DNA of 64,000 nucleotides from Bathynomus jamesi (lineage: Eukaryota > Arthropoda > Malacostraca > Isopoda > Cirolanidae), in contig JAJOZX010012280.1 of assembly GCA_023014485.1 (NCBI GenBank), positions 46,435 through 110,434 of the forward strand, in the 5' to 3' direction. The first letter of the stretch is position 1; each line of letters begins with the position of its first letter. The translations under genes and the position numbers were made by a program. Positions 10,742-22,121 of this stretch are shown piece after piece. The notes beneath the pieces are model-generated. The model was not told the origin of the DNA, did no database searches, and saw only the letters and a list, made by a program, of their open reading frames with translations.

Positions 10742-11590
10742 TCTTCTACAGTAAAAACTGTTGCAAAAAGTTATTAAAAATACCTGCCATCGCCTCAGCG
10801 TCAGAAGCCACCAAAGCACCATTAGTGTCCACGAGTGGGACTATATTATCTTTTATCAGCTTATGATTAGTTACGTAATCAAAAAACGTTTTGGGGTTAT
10901 GTTTACTATCCGCAGCTATAAGTATATCTAAATTACGCTTAGCATTCCTAACTGATCTTTTAACCTGACATCGAAGCTCAATATATCTATTAACGTTAGC
11001 TACTGTGCCATTGCGCTTATTAAGTCTATACGCTCTGTTACACTCATTTATGAACTTGCCTATTTCCCTAGTCTACTACTTTGGCCTACCATGATTTGTA
11101 GCATGCTTGGGCCTACATGGAATAAACTCCCTTTCAATATTCAAGAAACTATCTTTAAATGCCTCCCAATGCAAATTTGCATCATTATCCATAAATAAGT
11201 TATCCTAGTCCACTACTCTCATCCTGTCCACAAAACTAGCAAAATTGGCCCTACAAAAATCAGGGACTTCTATTACGTTACTATCCTTAGTATTTTCTAT
11301 CAATAGCTTAAATCTAAGAATTTGATGATCACTACATCCTAAGCTCTCACCTACTTCTAAACCTTCGACTATATTTTCACCATTCGTCATCACCATGTCT
11401 AAAATATTGTCACCGTGCATTGGTTTGGTAACCATCTGTTGTAAAACATTATCTTTCATAAACTCAATCAATCTCAAACCCTCCTCATTACCAGTAAGTC
11501 TCGTAATTAACATTAGGGCAGTTAAAGTCTCCGACAATTATACTATTCCAATTATTAATAAAGTTATCAAGAAGTGAGTAAAATCTAGTA
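10742..11590 (-). pseudogene. CR1-A ORF2: end of endonuclease and linker to reverse transcriptase
   Basis: Minus-strand translation gives a GDFNCPNVNYETYW block (split by a frameshift near 11520), then HGDNILDMVMTN and CSDHQILRFKLL. The last holds the catalytic SDH of exonuclease-endonuclease-phosphatase domains. A connector containing NPKTFFDYV follows. This is the normal order for CR1 ORF2 between the nuclease and the reverse transcriptase. Confidence 0.85.
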
Positions 11591-12221
11591 CAGGTGACCC
11601 TCGGTATACACAGGGGTTAGGTTCCTGAAAATGCCTATGTAAACGGAAACCGTGCATACGGGGACTAATACCTTATGGGAAAAAATACAATCAATCCCTA
11701 GACCAACTGACCCCTTCCCTATGACCAACTATATTTCCTCATACATCACTAAAACAAGTACAGAAACACCAAAACACATACTATACATACATATATATTT
11801 ATATATTAACTGCACATAATATTATTACTGCAGTAACAAGAAAAAAGTGGTTTAACTTATGAATAAAGGTAGGCAGATTGGGTAGAGTTGCTGCGGACGA
11901 TGTTTACTGGTGAGTGTTGTTATTTATTATGATTTATTTTTTCAATTGTAGTACTAATAAAGTATAAAATACATTGTAAAGTAGTTAAAATCATTAGAGG
12001 TGCATATATTTAACAATGATTAATTAAAATATTGGATAACATCCTTTATGTGATATATAATTTGTAAATTTGCAAAATTAGTAATAGAATCCTCGCCACA
12101 ATTAGGGTAGGGAGGGGAGGGGTAAAGCGACAGGCCACCACACACAGCTGTGTCAGCTCGGGAAACTGTGTATGGACGAGATCCCCTTCCATGTATACAT
12201 GTATATTGAGGGGTTGAACAG
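11591..12221. mobile_element. Tigger-like non-autonomous element in CR1-A
   Basis: It starts CAGGTGACCCTCGGTATACA after a TA. The far end, read in reverse, gives a related CAACCCCTCAATATACA. It splits the endonuclease between VYRPPV and LDFTHFL. The right boundary is uncertain by a few bases and a second TA is not obvious. No transposase remnant is seen. Confidence 0.55.
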
Positions 12222-12600
12222 GAGGTCTATAAACAACAAAATTAAAACTAATACTACGCACCCTAACTTCAACGCATATCGCAATAATTGCTGCTGGAAA
12301 ATCTATCTTAACCTTGATAGCCCTAAGGGAATTACAAATGTACAGCAAAACACCACCACCAATCCTATGTAACCTATCATTAGTAGCGAGTTTAAAACCT
12401 GTTATATCAAGTTCCCCCAACAAGTCCTGAGTCATGGTATTTAACCACGTTTCACTGATAGCAACTATATCGTAGTTGCTGGAATAAATTATCGCCTTAA
12501 ATTTGTTTAATTTATTTCTAATACTATGTGCGTTACAATAAAAATCATTTAAGTTATTTTTTACCACAGGTCGGCATTTTAAACTATTTTTCACATTGGG
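12222..12600 (-). pseudogene. CR1-A ORF2: N-terminal half of the AP-like endonuclease
   Basis: Minus-strand translation contains FYCNAHSIRNKLNKFK, then DIVAISETWLN with the catalytic glutamate, then RIGGGVLLYI and FVVYRPPV. These are the first blocks of LINE endonucleases. Residues after PPV in the raw open frame belong to the inserted Tigger-like element. Confidence 0.9.
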
Positions 12601-12779
12601 CCCGCATTAACTTACCTAGCCTAGCATTACCTATTTCATTAAAATGCACCCCCCATCTTTTATAAAAAGGCTAGGATCACTGAATTCTGATCACAGCTTT
12701 ATGAAAGGTACATTTTCCTCAGCACAAATCTCTTCTAATTTAGTATTAAAAATTTTTTTTTTACATAATCCTAAGACCC

Positions 12780-13520
12780 AAACCATGCCTAGGGGTAATA
12801 CCTAGAACTAAAGACCTATCTCACCTCGCCTTCAGGGACCTAATTAACCCCCTATATCTCTCCAAAAGGTCAGGCACACTCACATTGGGCCTATACGAGT
12901 TGTTGCCCCCTACCATTGTCACCAACAATGAGTGATGGGAGGCGATATCAATCCTATCCACTTTGTCTCTAGTTCTGTCAACCCTGGCCCCTGGTAGACA
13001 GACCCCCCTCCTCTTGGGTTGGATGCCATTCAACGAACTCTTTACCCATATGGTGCACTAGAGAGTCCCCAATTAAAAGTTTCCCCCTCATTCACGTCCC
13101 TATCCTAGCATGTGACCTAACTCCACCCTTAACTTCTCTAAATCCCTCCCCATCTACTAATCTTGGACCAACCTTAACCCCTTTCTTCAACTCTATCCAA
13201 CCTTCCCGATAAGCTACCTAAACTAGAAACTAGGTTACGCACCTGACCCTTCAAATTACCAATGTCTTCAAAGTTAGTATTGGTTCAGCTTTCATCAACT
13301 GTAGCCCTACCCCTGCCCTCATCAAGTGTTGCAAGTCTTTCCATTACCTCACGTACACTATGTTTTATGTCAACTCTTTCCTCCCTTAAATCGCAAAAGA
13401 AACAAACCAATCTCTGTAATCACCATAGGACCGCCATTATAATCCTTAAAATCTGTATACCACCAATTTACCCCACACTTAACACACAACGCTTTCTGCA
13501 ATGGCATCGTGCAAGTTAAA
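12780..13520 (-). pseudogene. CR1-A ORF1: coiled coil plus SGNH esterase remnant
   Basis: Near 13040 the minus strand reads LLIGDSLVHHM, the GDSL block of SGNH hydrolases. Further on, LLVTMVGGNN corresponds to the G-ND block with D replaced by N, then a stretch ending LLERYRGLIR. Upstream (13260-13400) is a charged heptad-like stretch compatible with a coiled coil. Esterase-bearing ORF1 proteins are known from CR1 and L2 LINEs. Several stops and frameshifts make this a relic. I cannot place the element's 5' end. Confidence 0.72.
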
Positions 13521-13858
13521 TTAGTTTATAATCATCACAAGTTTAAGTTAAATTAAGCCAGCATGCTATGAAAACTTCTAAATTGCTTAAAACCACTAAT
13601 ATTCAATTACTTAACTATAACAATGTGAATATAAATGCAAGTATATAAAATTCAGAACTTTCCAAAAGTAAAGTTATTGGCAATATCCAAAAGTAGAAGC
13701 AATATCAGAGCTCAGGAAATGCATCTGCTCAGTACAGAGTCTGGCTGATGAATGGCCATTTGAATGGTATTTGAACTATCTTTGTCCTCTCAATAGTTTT
13801 GGTAAAATAAAGGCTTAAATTTAGTAGGTACCTTTTGGGCCACCCTGTATATATATAA
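13521..13858. other. No feature recognised
   Basis: AT-rich sequence between the presumed CR1-A 5' side and the next foldback. No ORF or repeat was identified. Confidence 0.4.
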
Positions 13859-14068
13859 GGTGTTTCAGGTCGACCCTAAAAATATGGGAAGAAAACACTT
13901 CATATTAGTTATGGAATTACTGTGACAAACTTCAAATACCAAATACAAACTACAAATTCCAGAATTTGTAGTTTGTATTTGATACTTGAAGTTTGTCATA
14001 CCGTAGTAATTCCATAACTAATATGAAGTGTTTCTTTTCCATATTTCTAGGGTCAACCTAAAACACCC
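13859..14068. repeat. Foldback repeat with GGTGTTT/AAACACC ends
   Basis: The arms of about 100 bp are near-perfect inverted copies: the left has CACTTCATATTAGTTATGGA and the right its complement. The centre is near 13963. The flanking CACCCTGTATATAT on both sides suggests a Tc1/mariner-type MITE inserted at TA. Confidence 0.85.
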
Positions 14069-15043
14069 TGTATATATTACTGTAGCACCCCAGACTGCAG
14101 AATCGGCAAAATTCTTGCACAGTAGTCCAATTCTTAGCAAAATACTTTCATTCCAAATTGTGAGTAACGCATCTAAAAAATTCTTGTGCTTAAATTAATA
14201 GCTACCTATTTCAAAGTCTCTCATTAATGCACATTAACTTCAGTCAAAGCTTTAATTTTAGTTCAAATTTTTGTCCTATGTCAAGCTCAAGTAATTTGAG
14301 TTAAAACTTTTGCCTGATGCATCTGTTGCAAGTGTGTTTGAGAGAAATCCTCATGTGCACCATTAAAAAAGCACCCAATCACAAATTTCACTACCAAACC
14401 AAAGTGGCAGGTTTAGTACAAATTTACCAGCTCTGAAACATCATTTTAAAAATAACGTTAACATCAAATTAGAATATTAGTTTACATCTGGTGGAGTCAC
14501 TTTTTAGATTAATCTTTAACATTGGCTATTTATACAACCTTTTCCTACTTTATATAGAATTTGAAGTTACTTTGCTCTTCTGTTCAGAATCTGCACGTCA
14601 TTTCTGCCAAACTTTTCATACTAGAGGCATCATAAACATCTGATTGAAGTAAAATTCCAGAATCTGGACACAGTTCAGAGAGAGAGAGAGTCCATAATTG
14701 CTAACCTAATGTAACTAAACCTAACTAACCTAACTTAATATATTAGTATGCTTTTATCAGCAGTTTCTGAATTGCATCTGGATTCTAGAATTTCACCATA
14801 TACATTATATATGGAGAACATGAAACTACTCAGGTCTATCAGTTATTCAAATTAGTTAAGTGATCTACAACTATACACCTATATAGTAACTCCCCATTGA
14901 ACACAATTTCATTATAACATGAATATTCAAATAGGGATGGATTTTTGTACTCCAAAGCAGAAGTCCATTATAATAACATGGTCTGAGTTAGAACTACTTT
15001 CTGTTGCATGGAATATAGAGTATGCAGCATAATTTTGAGGTGT
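14069..15043. other. No gene recognised
   Basis: AT-rich intergenic-like sequence with a short AG run near 14680 and TAACCTAA words near 14703-14735. No coding signal was seen. Confidence 0.5.
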
Positions 15044-15338
15044 AGCTACATTAGGGTGGCAATAAAAAATGAAGTCGCAAAATTTAAAATGTGCGGGTAC
15101 TCATTTTATTCGGTTTATTGAAAAAACAAATTCTGCCAAATTTCAAGTTCCTAATCTTATTTTAAGTGGTGGTACAAGACACAAAGAACTTTGTGCTCTA
15201 GGCTATTGGAAACGAGTGTTCGAGTGAGCTTCAAAGTTATACAAAACAAAAAACTGAAAAGAACGATTCTGATAAGACTCAAACAACCTCAAATAGGACT
15301 GCAATAGCTTGTAGTGATCTGATAGATTACAATTATGC

Positions 15339-16918
15339 CTAATTTTTCTGGCTTCGAATGAACGTGGATTTATTGGCATCAGGGAACATCTTCCGGTGCT
15401 GCTCCACAACCTGAAGAACGTATTGCTGTTGATCCTCCTGTGTGGTCAGCACAGCGTTAAAATCTTTCATTAGGGCAACTCCTCTTTCTGCGGGATCATT
15501 GACAACACTGATGGCAGAGACACGCTGTTTCGCTTGTTGAAAATCTTCATCTTCCCACTGCTCCGGATCCTTGGAGAGGAAGGATGTGGGAAGCTGGTGT
15601 AGGTGGAAGAAGGCCAATGTGTTCTTTGTGACAAAGGCTGCCAAAGAAAGATGTTCAGCATCTCCCACATCAATTGTCACACGAGGCGAAGGACTCTTCC
15701 TTTCTTCATTTTTGAGCACCTCAACCATGCCTCTTTTCACCGCGCTGCTGAGATATTCATCAAAAAAGGCCAAAGCGACCAACTTTTCACTTAAGTACCA
15801 AAGATGGCTAGTGATCCCTTTCAAAGCGGCCTCTGCTACGCGTCGGTTAACTTGTCTGTACTGCACCAGCTTTTGTATCAGCTCCAAGTCCAACCGCGGA
15901 GCATATCTGGCTACCGGGGCATTGAACCAAACTTTAACGTAAATCTCTGCAACAAAGAGGCAGAAGTCAGTAACACCCTGGAGCTCCTGGTCCGTGAGTT
16001 TCCCCAAGTTCCGCAACTGGTGACGGTACAAGAAGATCTTAAATGCATAGATGCATTTTGCCATCCACCGTGCCCTGTGGAGGGCACCCGGAGTTTGAAT
16101 ATGATTTCCCCGTGGTAGATTTATTCCGAGAAATAACAGTACGAATTCCAGGAATTCACGGTAATCATCGCGAGGCTGCTGAGATCTCAACTGTTCGTGC
16201 ACAAACTCTGCAACTTTCTCCTTGAATGCATGCATCCGATCTGCCACCTCACGGTCTCCCTCAGCAGAAAGAAACGAATCCTTTACAATCTTTGGCCACA
16301 CCTCCGCCAATCTTTGAAAGAGCTTGATCTTTGGTCCCAAAGAGCATGCTACTAAGGCTTCGAAAACTTTTTCGAGAACTATTTCCGCGATGTGGTGATG
16401 ACAAGCAAGATTGAGAAGTTTCTTCCCGAGCTTCTGCTCAAGGAATTGACAAGCGCCGTTCAAGCGACAGGTGTTACATGATGTCGTGTCAAAAGACATG
16501 GCTACGATCCCGGGAGATAACTGCCAGTCTTCCAGCATGTCATGCACTGCTGTTGCCTGCGCCAGACCTGTTGATGATGGCAGCTTTGGTACCCCCAACA
16601 GCTTCATCACACCTTCTCCTGAAACCAGGACTGGAAGGCGATCGACCTTCTCTTTGTTTGTAAGGTCTGGAAGGAGCTTGCCATCCCAATGAACTGTTAA
16701 TGGTTCCATGGGGGAAAAGGACCTTCTCAGCTCATCCGCGATGTCTTGGCGGAATTTCATTCGAGCTAGTCGGATTGTCTCTCGATTCAATGCGTAGTGC
16801 TCCATACTTTGTCCAGCAGCTGCTAAGGTATTGGCCACAACATGGACTGCCCGGCGATTGGATATCTTTGTGCGGTCCAACGCTTGCGCCAGTTCTTGAG
16901 TAACAATCTGATTTAACC
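15339..16918 (-). CDS. Transposase-like protein, main open frame (about 513+ codons)
   Basis: The frame is open from about 16918 to 15339. The 513-residue segment most easily cited begins at a TTG at 16880, so it is not a true start. Visible blocks: LTVHWDGKLLP, KLLGVPKLPSSTG, MSFDTTSCNT followed by LNGAC, LNLACHHHIAEIVLEKVFEA, GPKIKLFQRLAEVWPK, then near the end NDPAERGVALMKDFN. FDTT provides a candidate catalytic aspartate and the ACHHH block a metal-binding or structural cluster. Proteins with this block order occur in many invertebrate genomes as uncharacterised transposase-like proteins. No hATC dimerisation domain is evident. Function is inferred from the terminal repeats and target duplication, not from a named domain. 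Confidence 0.75.
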
Positions 16919-17577
16919 CTCTTGATCTTTTCCTCTTGGGTGTGGCAGATGACGCGCTCCTATTGCTCCGACATTCACCTCATCTTCCTTGTCAGTATCC
17001 TCGTTTGTAGAACTGTTGCTCGACTCCAAAACCACGGACCTGTCCATCTTCTGGAGTTCATTCAGGTTCCTTCGTTTCCTTTTCTCTTGCTCACGCTGCC
17101 GCGTCATTTTGTTCTCCTCTTGTCTAATATAATTCTGATCAACAAGTCCTATAGTTCCTCGACGACCAGGCTCACGCTGCGCAAGAAGAAACTGCTTGTC
17201 TTCTTTATTTTTGATGATTTGAGTGCAATCGAACAGGCCTTTCAGACCTTCTAGAAAGACCTTCTCCTTGTCCATCTGGGTTTTGGTACGCCTCGCTCGT
17301 AATTTCTTTAAGCTTCTCCACTCAGAATGGAGGTTCTCCAGCTTGTCTTGTGCCAGTGCGTAGCTTGAGTGGAAGACTTGCATTCTTCACATCTGTTCGA
17401 CCCCTGTCATCACCAGTCGGCTACTTTCTCTGACAGGGCGAGACTCGGACAGGTGAAAGAACAAGAATCGTTCCAGGACCTGCCGCTTGGACGGCAATTG
17501 GCTCCTGTAAGGGCATATGAGTTGGGAGAAGTCTCCAGTAGCCATAAAACATCATTCTTTCTTAGAGTAGTCGCCAT
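16913..17577 (-). pseudogene. N-terminal part of the same transposase, two frameshifts
   Basis: An ATG at 17577 opens a short frame (MATTLRKNDVLWLLET). A frameshift near 17500 leads to LPSKRQVLERFLFFHLSES. A second frame (17383-16913) contains KLENLHSEWRSLKKLRARRT, a coiled-coil-like region, EDKQFLLAQREPGRRGTIG, and a Lys/Arg- and acid-rich tail. A further shift near 16915 joins the main frame. The same KLE-EW-L-K and FLL-QR-G--G-IG pattern recurs in the decayed copy at 18664-19250, so this is genuine protein sequence. Short introns could replace one of the frameshifts, but I see no convincing sites. Confidence 0.65.
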
Positions 17578-17920
17578 TTTTCATCTACCTGCAAAGTATA
17601 CAAAATAGAGAATTAGTAAGTGACAATGGTGGAAACTTTGTTACTCTTGTACCACCCCTAATGTTTATCAAAAGTCCTAAAAATTTGCCTGAGTGTTTCT
17701 TCAGGAACTGCACCAAATGCGCCACCGCACTCGCTCCTCCAGGCAATTGGATTTTTACCCCTATTGGCTATTGCCACCCTAAGCTACATATAATATACAC
17801 ACACCTCAAAATTATTTTCTTGAGATTTGTATTCTGTCCAAAGCTGAAGCAAGTCCAGAAGACAATGTTGATTCTGGCTGTTTATGGAGAAGCACAACAA
17901 CAGCCCTATGGGGTCCTGAT

Positions 17921-18663
17921 TAGTGCTTGCATAATACCGAAAATTTTCAATACCAGTATTTGGAGGCAATTATGCTAATCCCGGTATTATGAAAAAAATA
18001 ATTTATTATGGTGCCACCCTACCAAACCCTCCCACAAGTCTGAGGGACTTGCAGTACTCACCATATTACTATAAATTAATGATCCAACTCCAAATAGATA
18101 GCATTCTATTCGAAAAAAGTTTATACCCTAAATTACTAAATTGTAATAAAAATATTATTTAAATTTTTTTTTAGCATATTATTATACAACTACTGGGGTA
18201 GATAGAAATTATTAGTATCTAAATATTTATTTCTTAGTTTGATTTTGAAAGTATGCTTTGAGGAAACAAAGAGCATCTAGGGATTGTTCAGATAGACTTG
18301 ATCTCAGTTTCGTCAGAAATAGGCCTACAGCAGAAAAGGCTCTTTCTGATTCTGCACTTGTAGGTTTAATTGAAAGCAGTGCCTTGTACAGCTTCTCTAA
18401 ATTCTCACTTCTCTGTAAAGTAACTTCCAAGCTTTTAAATTCATTAGTAACATCAAAATCAATGGAATTTTTTTTAGATGGCACTTTTCCTAGTTTGTCC
18501 ATTTCTTGCATGTATTCACTCAGTAATGAATCTGCTTCCACTTCAGTCTTATCGGAGGACTAAATTGCCTAAATTTTACAATAGCAATTTTTGTCAATAC
18601 CGAAAACCTATAATATCGGTATCGGTATTATTTGTACTTCTTCAATACCGGTTTTAACCCCTA
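17921..18663 (-). mobile_element. Non-autonomous hAT, 743 bp
   Basis: The exact 8-bp duplication GTCCTGAT flanks it (17913-17920 and 18664-18671). The ends TAGTGCTTGC and, in reverse, TAGGGGTTAAAACCGG are only weakly alike. ATACCG-type words recur near both ends. It contains the hATC fragment described at 18227-18541. Confidence 0.82.
18227..18541 (-). pseudogene. hATC dimerisation domain remnant
   Basis: The 104-codon frame ends with LLSIKPTSAESERAFSAVG, then LTKLRSSLSEQSLDALCFLK. This is the conserved C-terminal dimerisation block of hAT transposases (P-T-A-SER-FS--G--L-K-RS-L). The catalytic part is missing, so the element kept only the last part of its gene. Confidence 0.85.
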
Positions 18664-19272
18664 GTCCTGATGTTCATACATATCTTCTGAACCACTTGAT
18701 GATGCATTGGATGCAAGCACAACATGCCTTGAAGAAGCTTCCATCTCCTCGAATCTTCTCTGGCACCTCATCTCAGTGTCTAAATGCTCTTGAGATCACT
18801 GGTTGCAAAAGCCTGGGCCCTATCCAAGACACCAATGGAGCCTGGATGCCCCTTCTGCCTTTGAGAGAGAAGGAAAGTCCCATCTTCTGGGATGGTGATG
18901 AGGGTGAGGGTGTCTGCATGGGTGATATCAGAGAGATCATTCAGATGCAATATGAACTTTTCCACCTTGTTTTTGTGCCCTGGAGTCATTCGTTTTTTAT
19001 GTTTCTGAAGTCCCTTCCACTCAGTGAAGATGCTCTCTAGCTTCTGGATGGAATGCTGGGGCGCATGGATACAGCCTGAATGGTCTTTTGATCACTTCAC
19101 AAATTGTCTTCTTTTCTACCTTGTGGAGATAAAGGAAATGGCCAAATGCTTGGCAGTAAGATGGCAACTTAGTGTCAAGAATTTCAGGTTCATATGAACT
19201 GAGCAAGTATACATTCGTCTTTCCTCGTGTTTCCATTTTATTCTGAAACAGACAATATAATATTATACAGTA

Positions 19273-19399
19273 CAGTGGGCCCTCACTGTTCGCAAATTTG
19301 TGATTTTGTCACATGGCATCTGCAATGCTATGCACGCAGGTTGATGCAGGCTCAGTCATGCTGTCTTTCACTGAGTAAGGTTACGGCATTTTGTACTTG
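19273..19399. mobile_element. Possible Tigger end fragment
   Basis: TA followed by CAGTGGGCCCTCACTGTTCG resembles the outer end of Tigger/pogo elements. No matching right end was found before the long-TIR transposon begins, so it is probably truncated. Confidence 0.4.
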
Positions 19400-20307
19400 G
19401 GGTCATTTCATGACAAATCATGCAGTGGTCAAAACCACACCCTCATAGATTTTGCTTAAATTTGGTTTATAGAATGGTCTATGCTAGTAAGTACCAAATT
19501 TCAAATATCAGTTCAATCGGAGTTATGGTTCAAAAGTTATGCTCCCCCCCCCCCTTTTTTGAGTAGGGGTACAAAAACTGGAAATTTTCAAACCACCATA
19601 ACTCAGTCCCTAATTGGCATAGAACAGTACGGTATGAAAGGTAATTGCAAACGTAACAAATTAGCATAAGCAGAAAAAAATGGTTAAAATTAACAGAAAA
19701 AAAGTTACATCACTTTATTCCATTTGAAGGGGTCCTGCCTAGTGATGTGAGTCGTTTTTTATTGTGTCATTTTTTTTGTCGTTTTTTTTGTTTAAAACGA
19801 AGATAGTCTGTTTTTTTGTTTTTTTATTGTTTTAAACTTATTCCATATTTTTCTTCCTTTAATCTAATAAGTATATTAGTATTACCTATAATTTACTATA
19901 CTACCATGCTTATACGGTTATACCTAGTATATGTATATAGTCATCTTTTAGAAAAACTGAATCACACAAAAAGTATATAATAGAAAGGAAAAACAAACCC
20001 TCATTTTTTATATGTATATACCTATATTTTTTAACTAGAACATAAAACATTCTTCCTCATTTCAAACAATAACATAATTGTGATTGGCAAGAGTACCCGT
20101 ATATATATTGCAGATCGAAAAAAAATATATTCACCTTTTTTTGAACCTTTTTGTTAACCTAATGTTGGTTAACCTTCATTTCCATGGAAGAATCATCACT
20201 AGATTGGGTAGAGCATATATGCTAGTTTCAATATCACAGGTACTGGTATAATATCCATAATACTGGTATAAAACAATAGATATAATTGTGATTGGCAAGA
20301 ATACCAG

Positions 20308-20311
20308 TGTG

Positions 20312-20384
<73 letters not shown>
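20308..20384. repeat. (TA)n microsatellite
   Basis: TA array with one TT interruption, inside the second copy of the internal duplication of the hAT element. It is shorter or absent in the first copy. Confidence 0.93.
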
Positions 20385-20387
<3 letters not shown>

Positions 20388-20455
20388 AAATAGAAAAATA
20401 AAAAATATATAAATATTCATCTCTTTCTTTAACCTTTGTGTTAACCTAATGCTGT

Positions 20456-20715
20456 TTAACTTTCATTATCTGATTCTATTTCCATTGAAGAATCATTATC
20501 ACTAGATTGATTAAAGCAAATAGTTTCAATATCACAGGTACTGGTATTTATTGCAGATTTGGATGTTGATGAAGCCAATGTAGCACCATGTTTTACTTTA
20601 CTTTCTTGGAATTTTGCATTTTGGGATATAAATACTAGCTTTGCTGCTCTGTCTGTGCTTAATTGGTTTCTTTTGGCTGTATGGATATTACTGTATGTGC
20701 TAAATGATCTCGGAG
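20456..20715 (-). pseudogene. hAT transposase C-terminal remnant
   Basis: The readable stretch SFSTYSNIHTAKRNQLSTDR followed by AAKLVFISQN matches the hAT C-terminal pattern S-STY--IH---RN-L---R--KLV-I--N. An acid-rich tail ends at the stop near 20456. The rest of the transposase is absent. Confidence 0.8.
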
Positions 20716-21575
20716 GTAATGAAAGGGTGAAATAGAGGGTATGAGTTTGTGTAGGTATATATGTGAGTATGCATGCGTATGTATCTGGAATTCTGGATGT
20801 ATGCATGTGTATGGGGTATACAATAGATATAAATGTGTATATAAGTATTTATGTATATATTGGTATATATGTATATGGGTGTATGGTATGTATATATATA
20901 TATGGATGGTCTCGGGGGGGGGGGGGGGGGGATATGTCATCGCGGGTCTAAAGGATAGTTAAGTGGGAGATTCAAAATCCGAGGAATGGATGGGAGAGTC
21001 CTGGAAAGGTTGGACAATGGGCAGTCAGCTCCCAGCCAGTGTTCTCGCAAGTTTAATGGATCTCAAGATACAAGACTTTCAGTGCAAGAAAGAGGCCAGT
21101 TTTTCTGTAAATAGGCTGAAAAGGACATTCTATACTGTACCATATGGCCTATTTTATTATTTATTTATTTATTTTTATAATATATATCATTGCAAAAGTA
21201 TACCTTATAATTAAATTGGCAATATCTATTAATTATTAAAAAAAACAAAAAAAACAGAAAAAAACAGAAAAAAAACAAAAAAACGACAAAAAAAAAACAA
21301 AAAAAACAACAAAAAACGGTTTTTTTACATCACTAGTCCTGCCACCCACCTAAATTACAGATTTTTTAAAATTTTCATATATACAAAAAATGAGTTTCAA
21401 CCTTATTCTATCAATATATGAAAAGAAATATATGTGTAATTTACAGATTTCAAAATGGCTACTTTTACTTAAGAGACTAATTATTTATGTAAGCTGTTAG
21501 TTAATTAATACATTGCAATTTACACATGGTACAATAATTCTTAATGCTAATAATCTTTACCTACCTAAGCTTATA

Positions 21576-21948
21576 CAGTAAATACTCTATAAGTCGGACT
21601 ATATAGGGCTCTAGCCAGTCCGACTCATTGAAAAGTCAGACTCATCGCAAATTACGTTAATTACTCCCCCTATTTACCCCTAAAGAGGCATAAATACTCT
21701 CTAACCTTTTAAGTTTGATTAGTGAGAGTCTAATACAATGTTCAAAATAAACATTAAAAAAAATAAAACTTTGTTTCACTTACTGTTGCTGGAATTATTT
21801 TGAGCGTGAAAAAAAAATGTTATTGTTTACCTTTTCATACATACAGTATTAAAAAACACTTCTCTCAGTAAAATAAACAAAAGAATAACCACTTGACAGA
21901 GGACAGAGTCCGACTCCTCCCAAATTCTGACTCATCAAGTATTTACTG
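21576..21948. mobile_element. Pogo-like MITE, 373 bp, with TA duplication
   Basis: The ends CAGTAAATACT and AGTATTTACTG are exact inverted repeats flanked by TA (21574-21575 and 21949-21950). The subterminal GTCGGACT / AGTCCGACT pair extends the similarity. It lies between the left arm and the transposase gene of the long-TIR transposon. Confidence 0.78.
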
Positions 21949-22121
21949 TATATAGGTAGTTAATTATCAACAGATTTTTATCCTAGTTTTGGTTCCAAAC
22001 TCCCACTAAGTTCTTGAACTTGCTTTGGATTGAAGGAGTAAATAATCTTAACACCAGGTTGATATTTGGTGTCATCATGATAGAAATCAATCACTTTGTT
22101 TTATCTAGCAAACATACTCTT

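Larger units (their letters stand above)
15052..17781 (-). mobile_element. DNA transposon with 8-bp target duplication, hAT-like but divergent
   Basis: The termini TAGGGTGGCAATA and its complement TATTGCCACCCTA form 13-bp inverted repeats. Both sides carry AGCTACAT (15044-15051 and 17782-17789), an exact 8-bp duplication. An 8-bp duplication is used by hAT, P, Merlin-type and a few other superfamilies. The encoded protein fits none clearly, although the order FDTT, then a C-H cluster is loosely hAT-like. The element spans 2730 bp and its transposase gene runs on the minus strand. The short, clean termini and the single 513-codon open frame suggest a fairly young insertion. Confidence 0.85.
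17790..19250 (-). pseudogene. Decayed relative of the 15052-17781 transposase gene, split by a hAT
   Basis: Minus-strand segments at 19236-19021 and 18989-18780 read LDTKLPSYCQAFGHFLYLH, then KLESIFTEWKGLQKH and EDGTFLLSQRQKGHPGSIG. These align with the N-terminal region of the neighbouring transposon's protein. Acid- and serine-rich codons continue to about 18664, where a hAT (17921-18663) interrupts, and possibly resume at 17912-17790. Many frameshifts and stops. The younger transposon appears to have inserted into or beside this older relative. Confidence 0.55.
19740..21335 (-). mobile_element. Non-autonomous hAT, 1596 bp, inside the left TIR
   Basis: The exact 8-bp duplication GTCCTGCC flanks it (19732-19739 and 21336-21343). 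The ends TAGTGATGTGA and, in reverse, TAGTGATGTAA match. T-rich left and A-rich right subterminal regions are inverted copies (GTCGTTTTTT / AAAACGAC). An internal duplication repeats ATAATTGTGATTGGCAAGA to CAATATCACAGGTACTGGTA at about 20071-20255 and 20282-20550. It contains a hATC fragment and a TA array. Confidence 0.87.
19400..21488. repeat. Left terminal inverted repeat of the long-TIR transposon (interrupted)
   Basis: About 490 bp of the arm remain once the hAT at 19740-21335 and one copy of its 8-bp duplication are removed. The inner edge is near AAGAGACTAATTATT, which pairs with AAATTATTGTCTCTT in the right arm. Confidence 0.85.

Noticed and set aside
15571..16903. Plus-strand ORFs of 60-123 codons across the transposon at 15052
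   Set aside because: They are antisense shadows of the long minus-strand transposase frame.
19400..19410. TGTACTTG and TGTATGAT as an 8-bp duplication of the long-TIR transposon
   Set aside because: Only about half of the positions match, so the target duplication remains unresolved.
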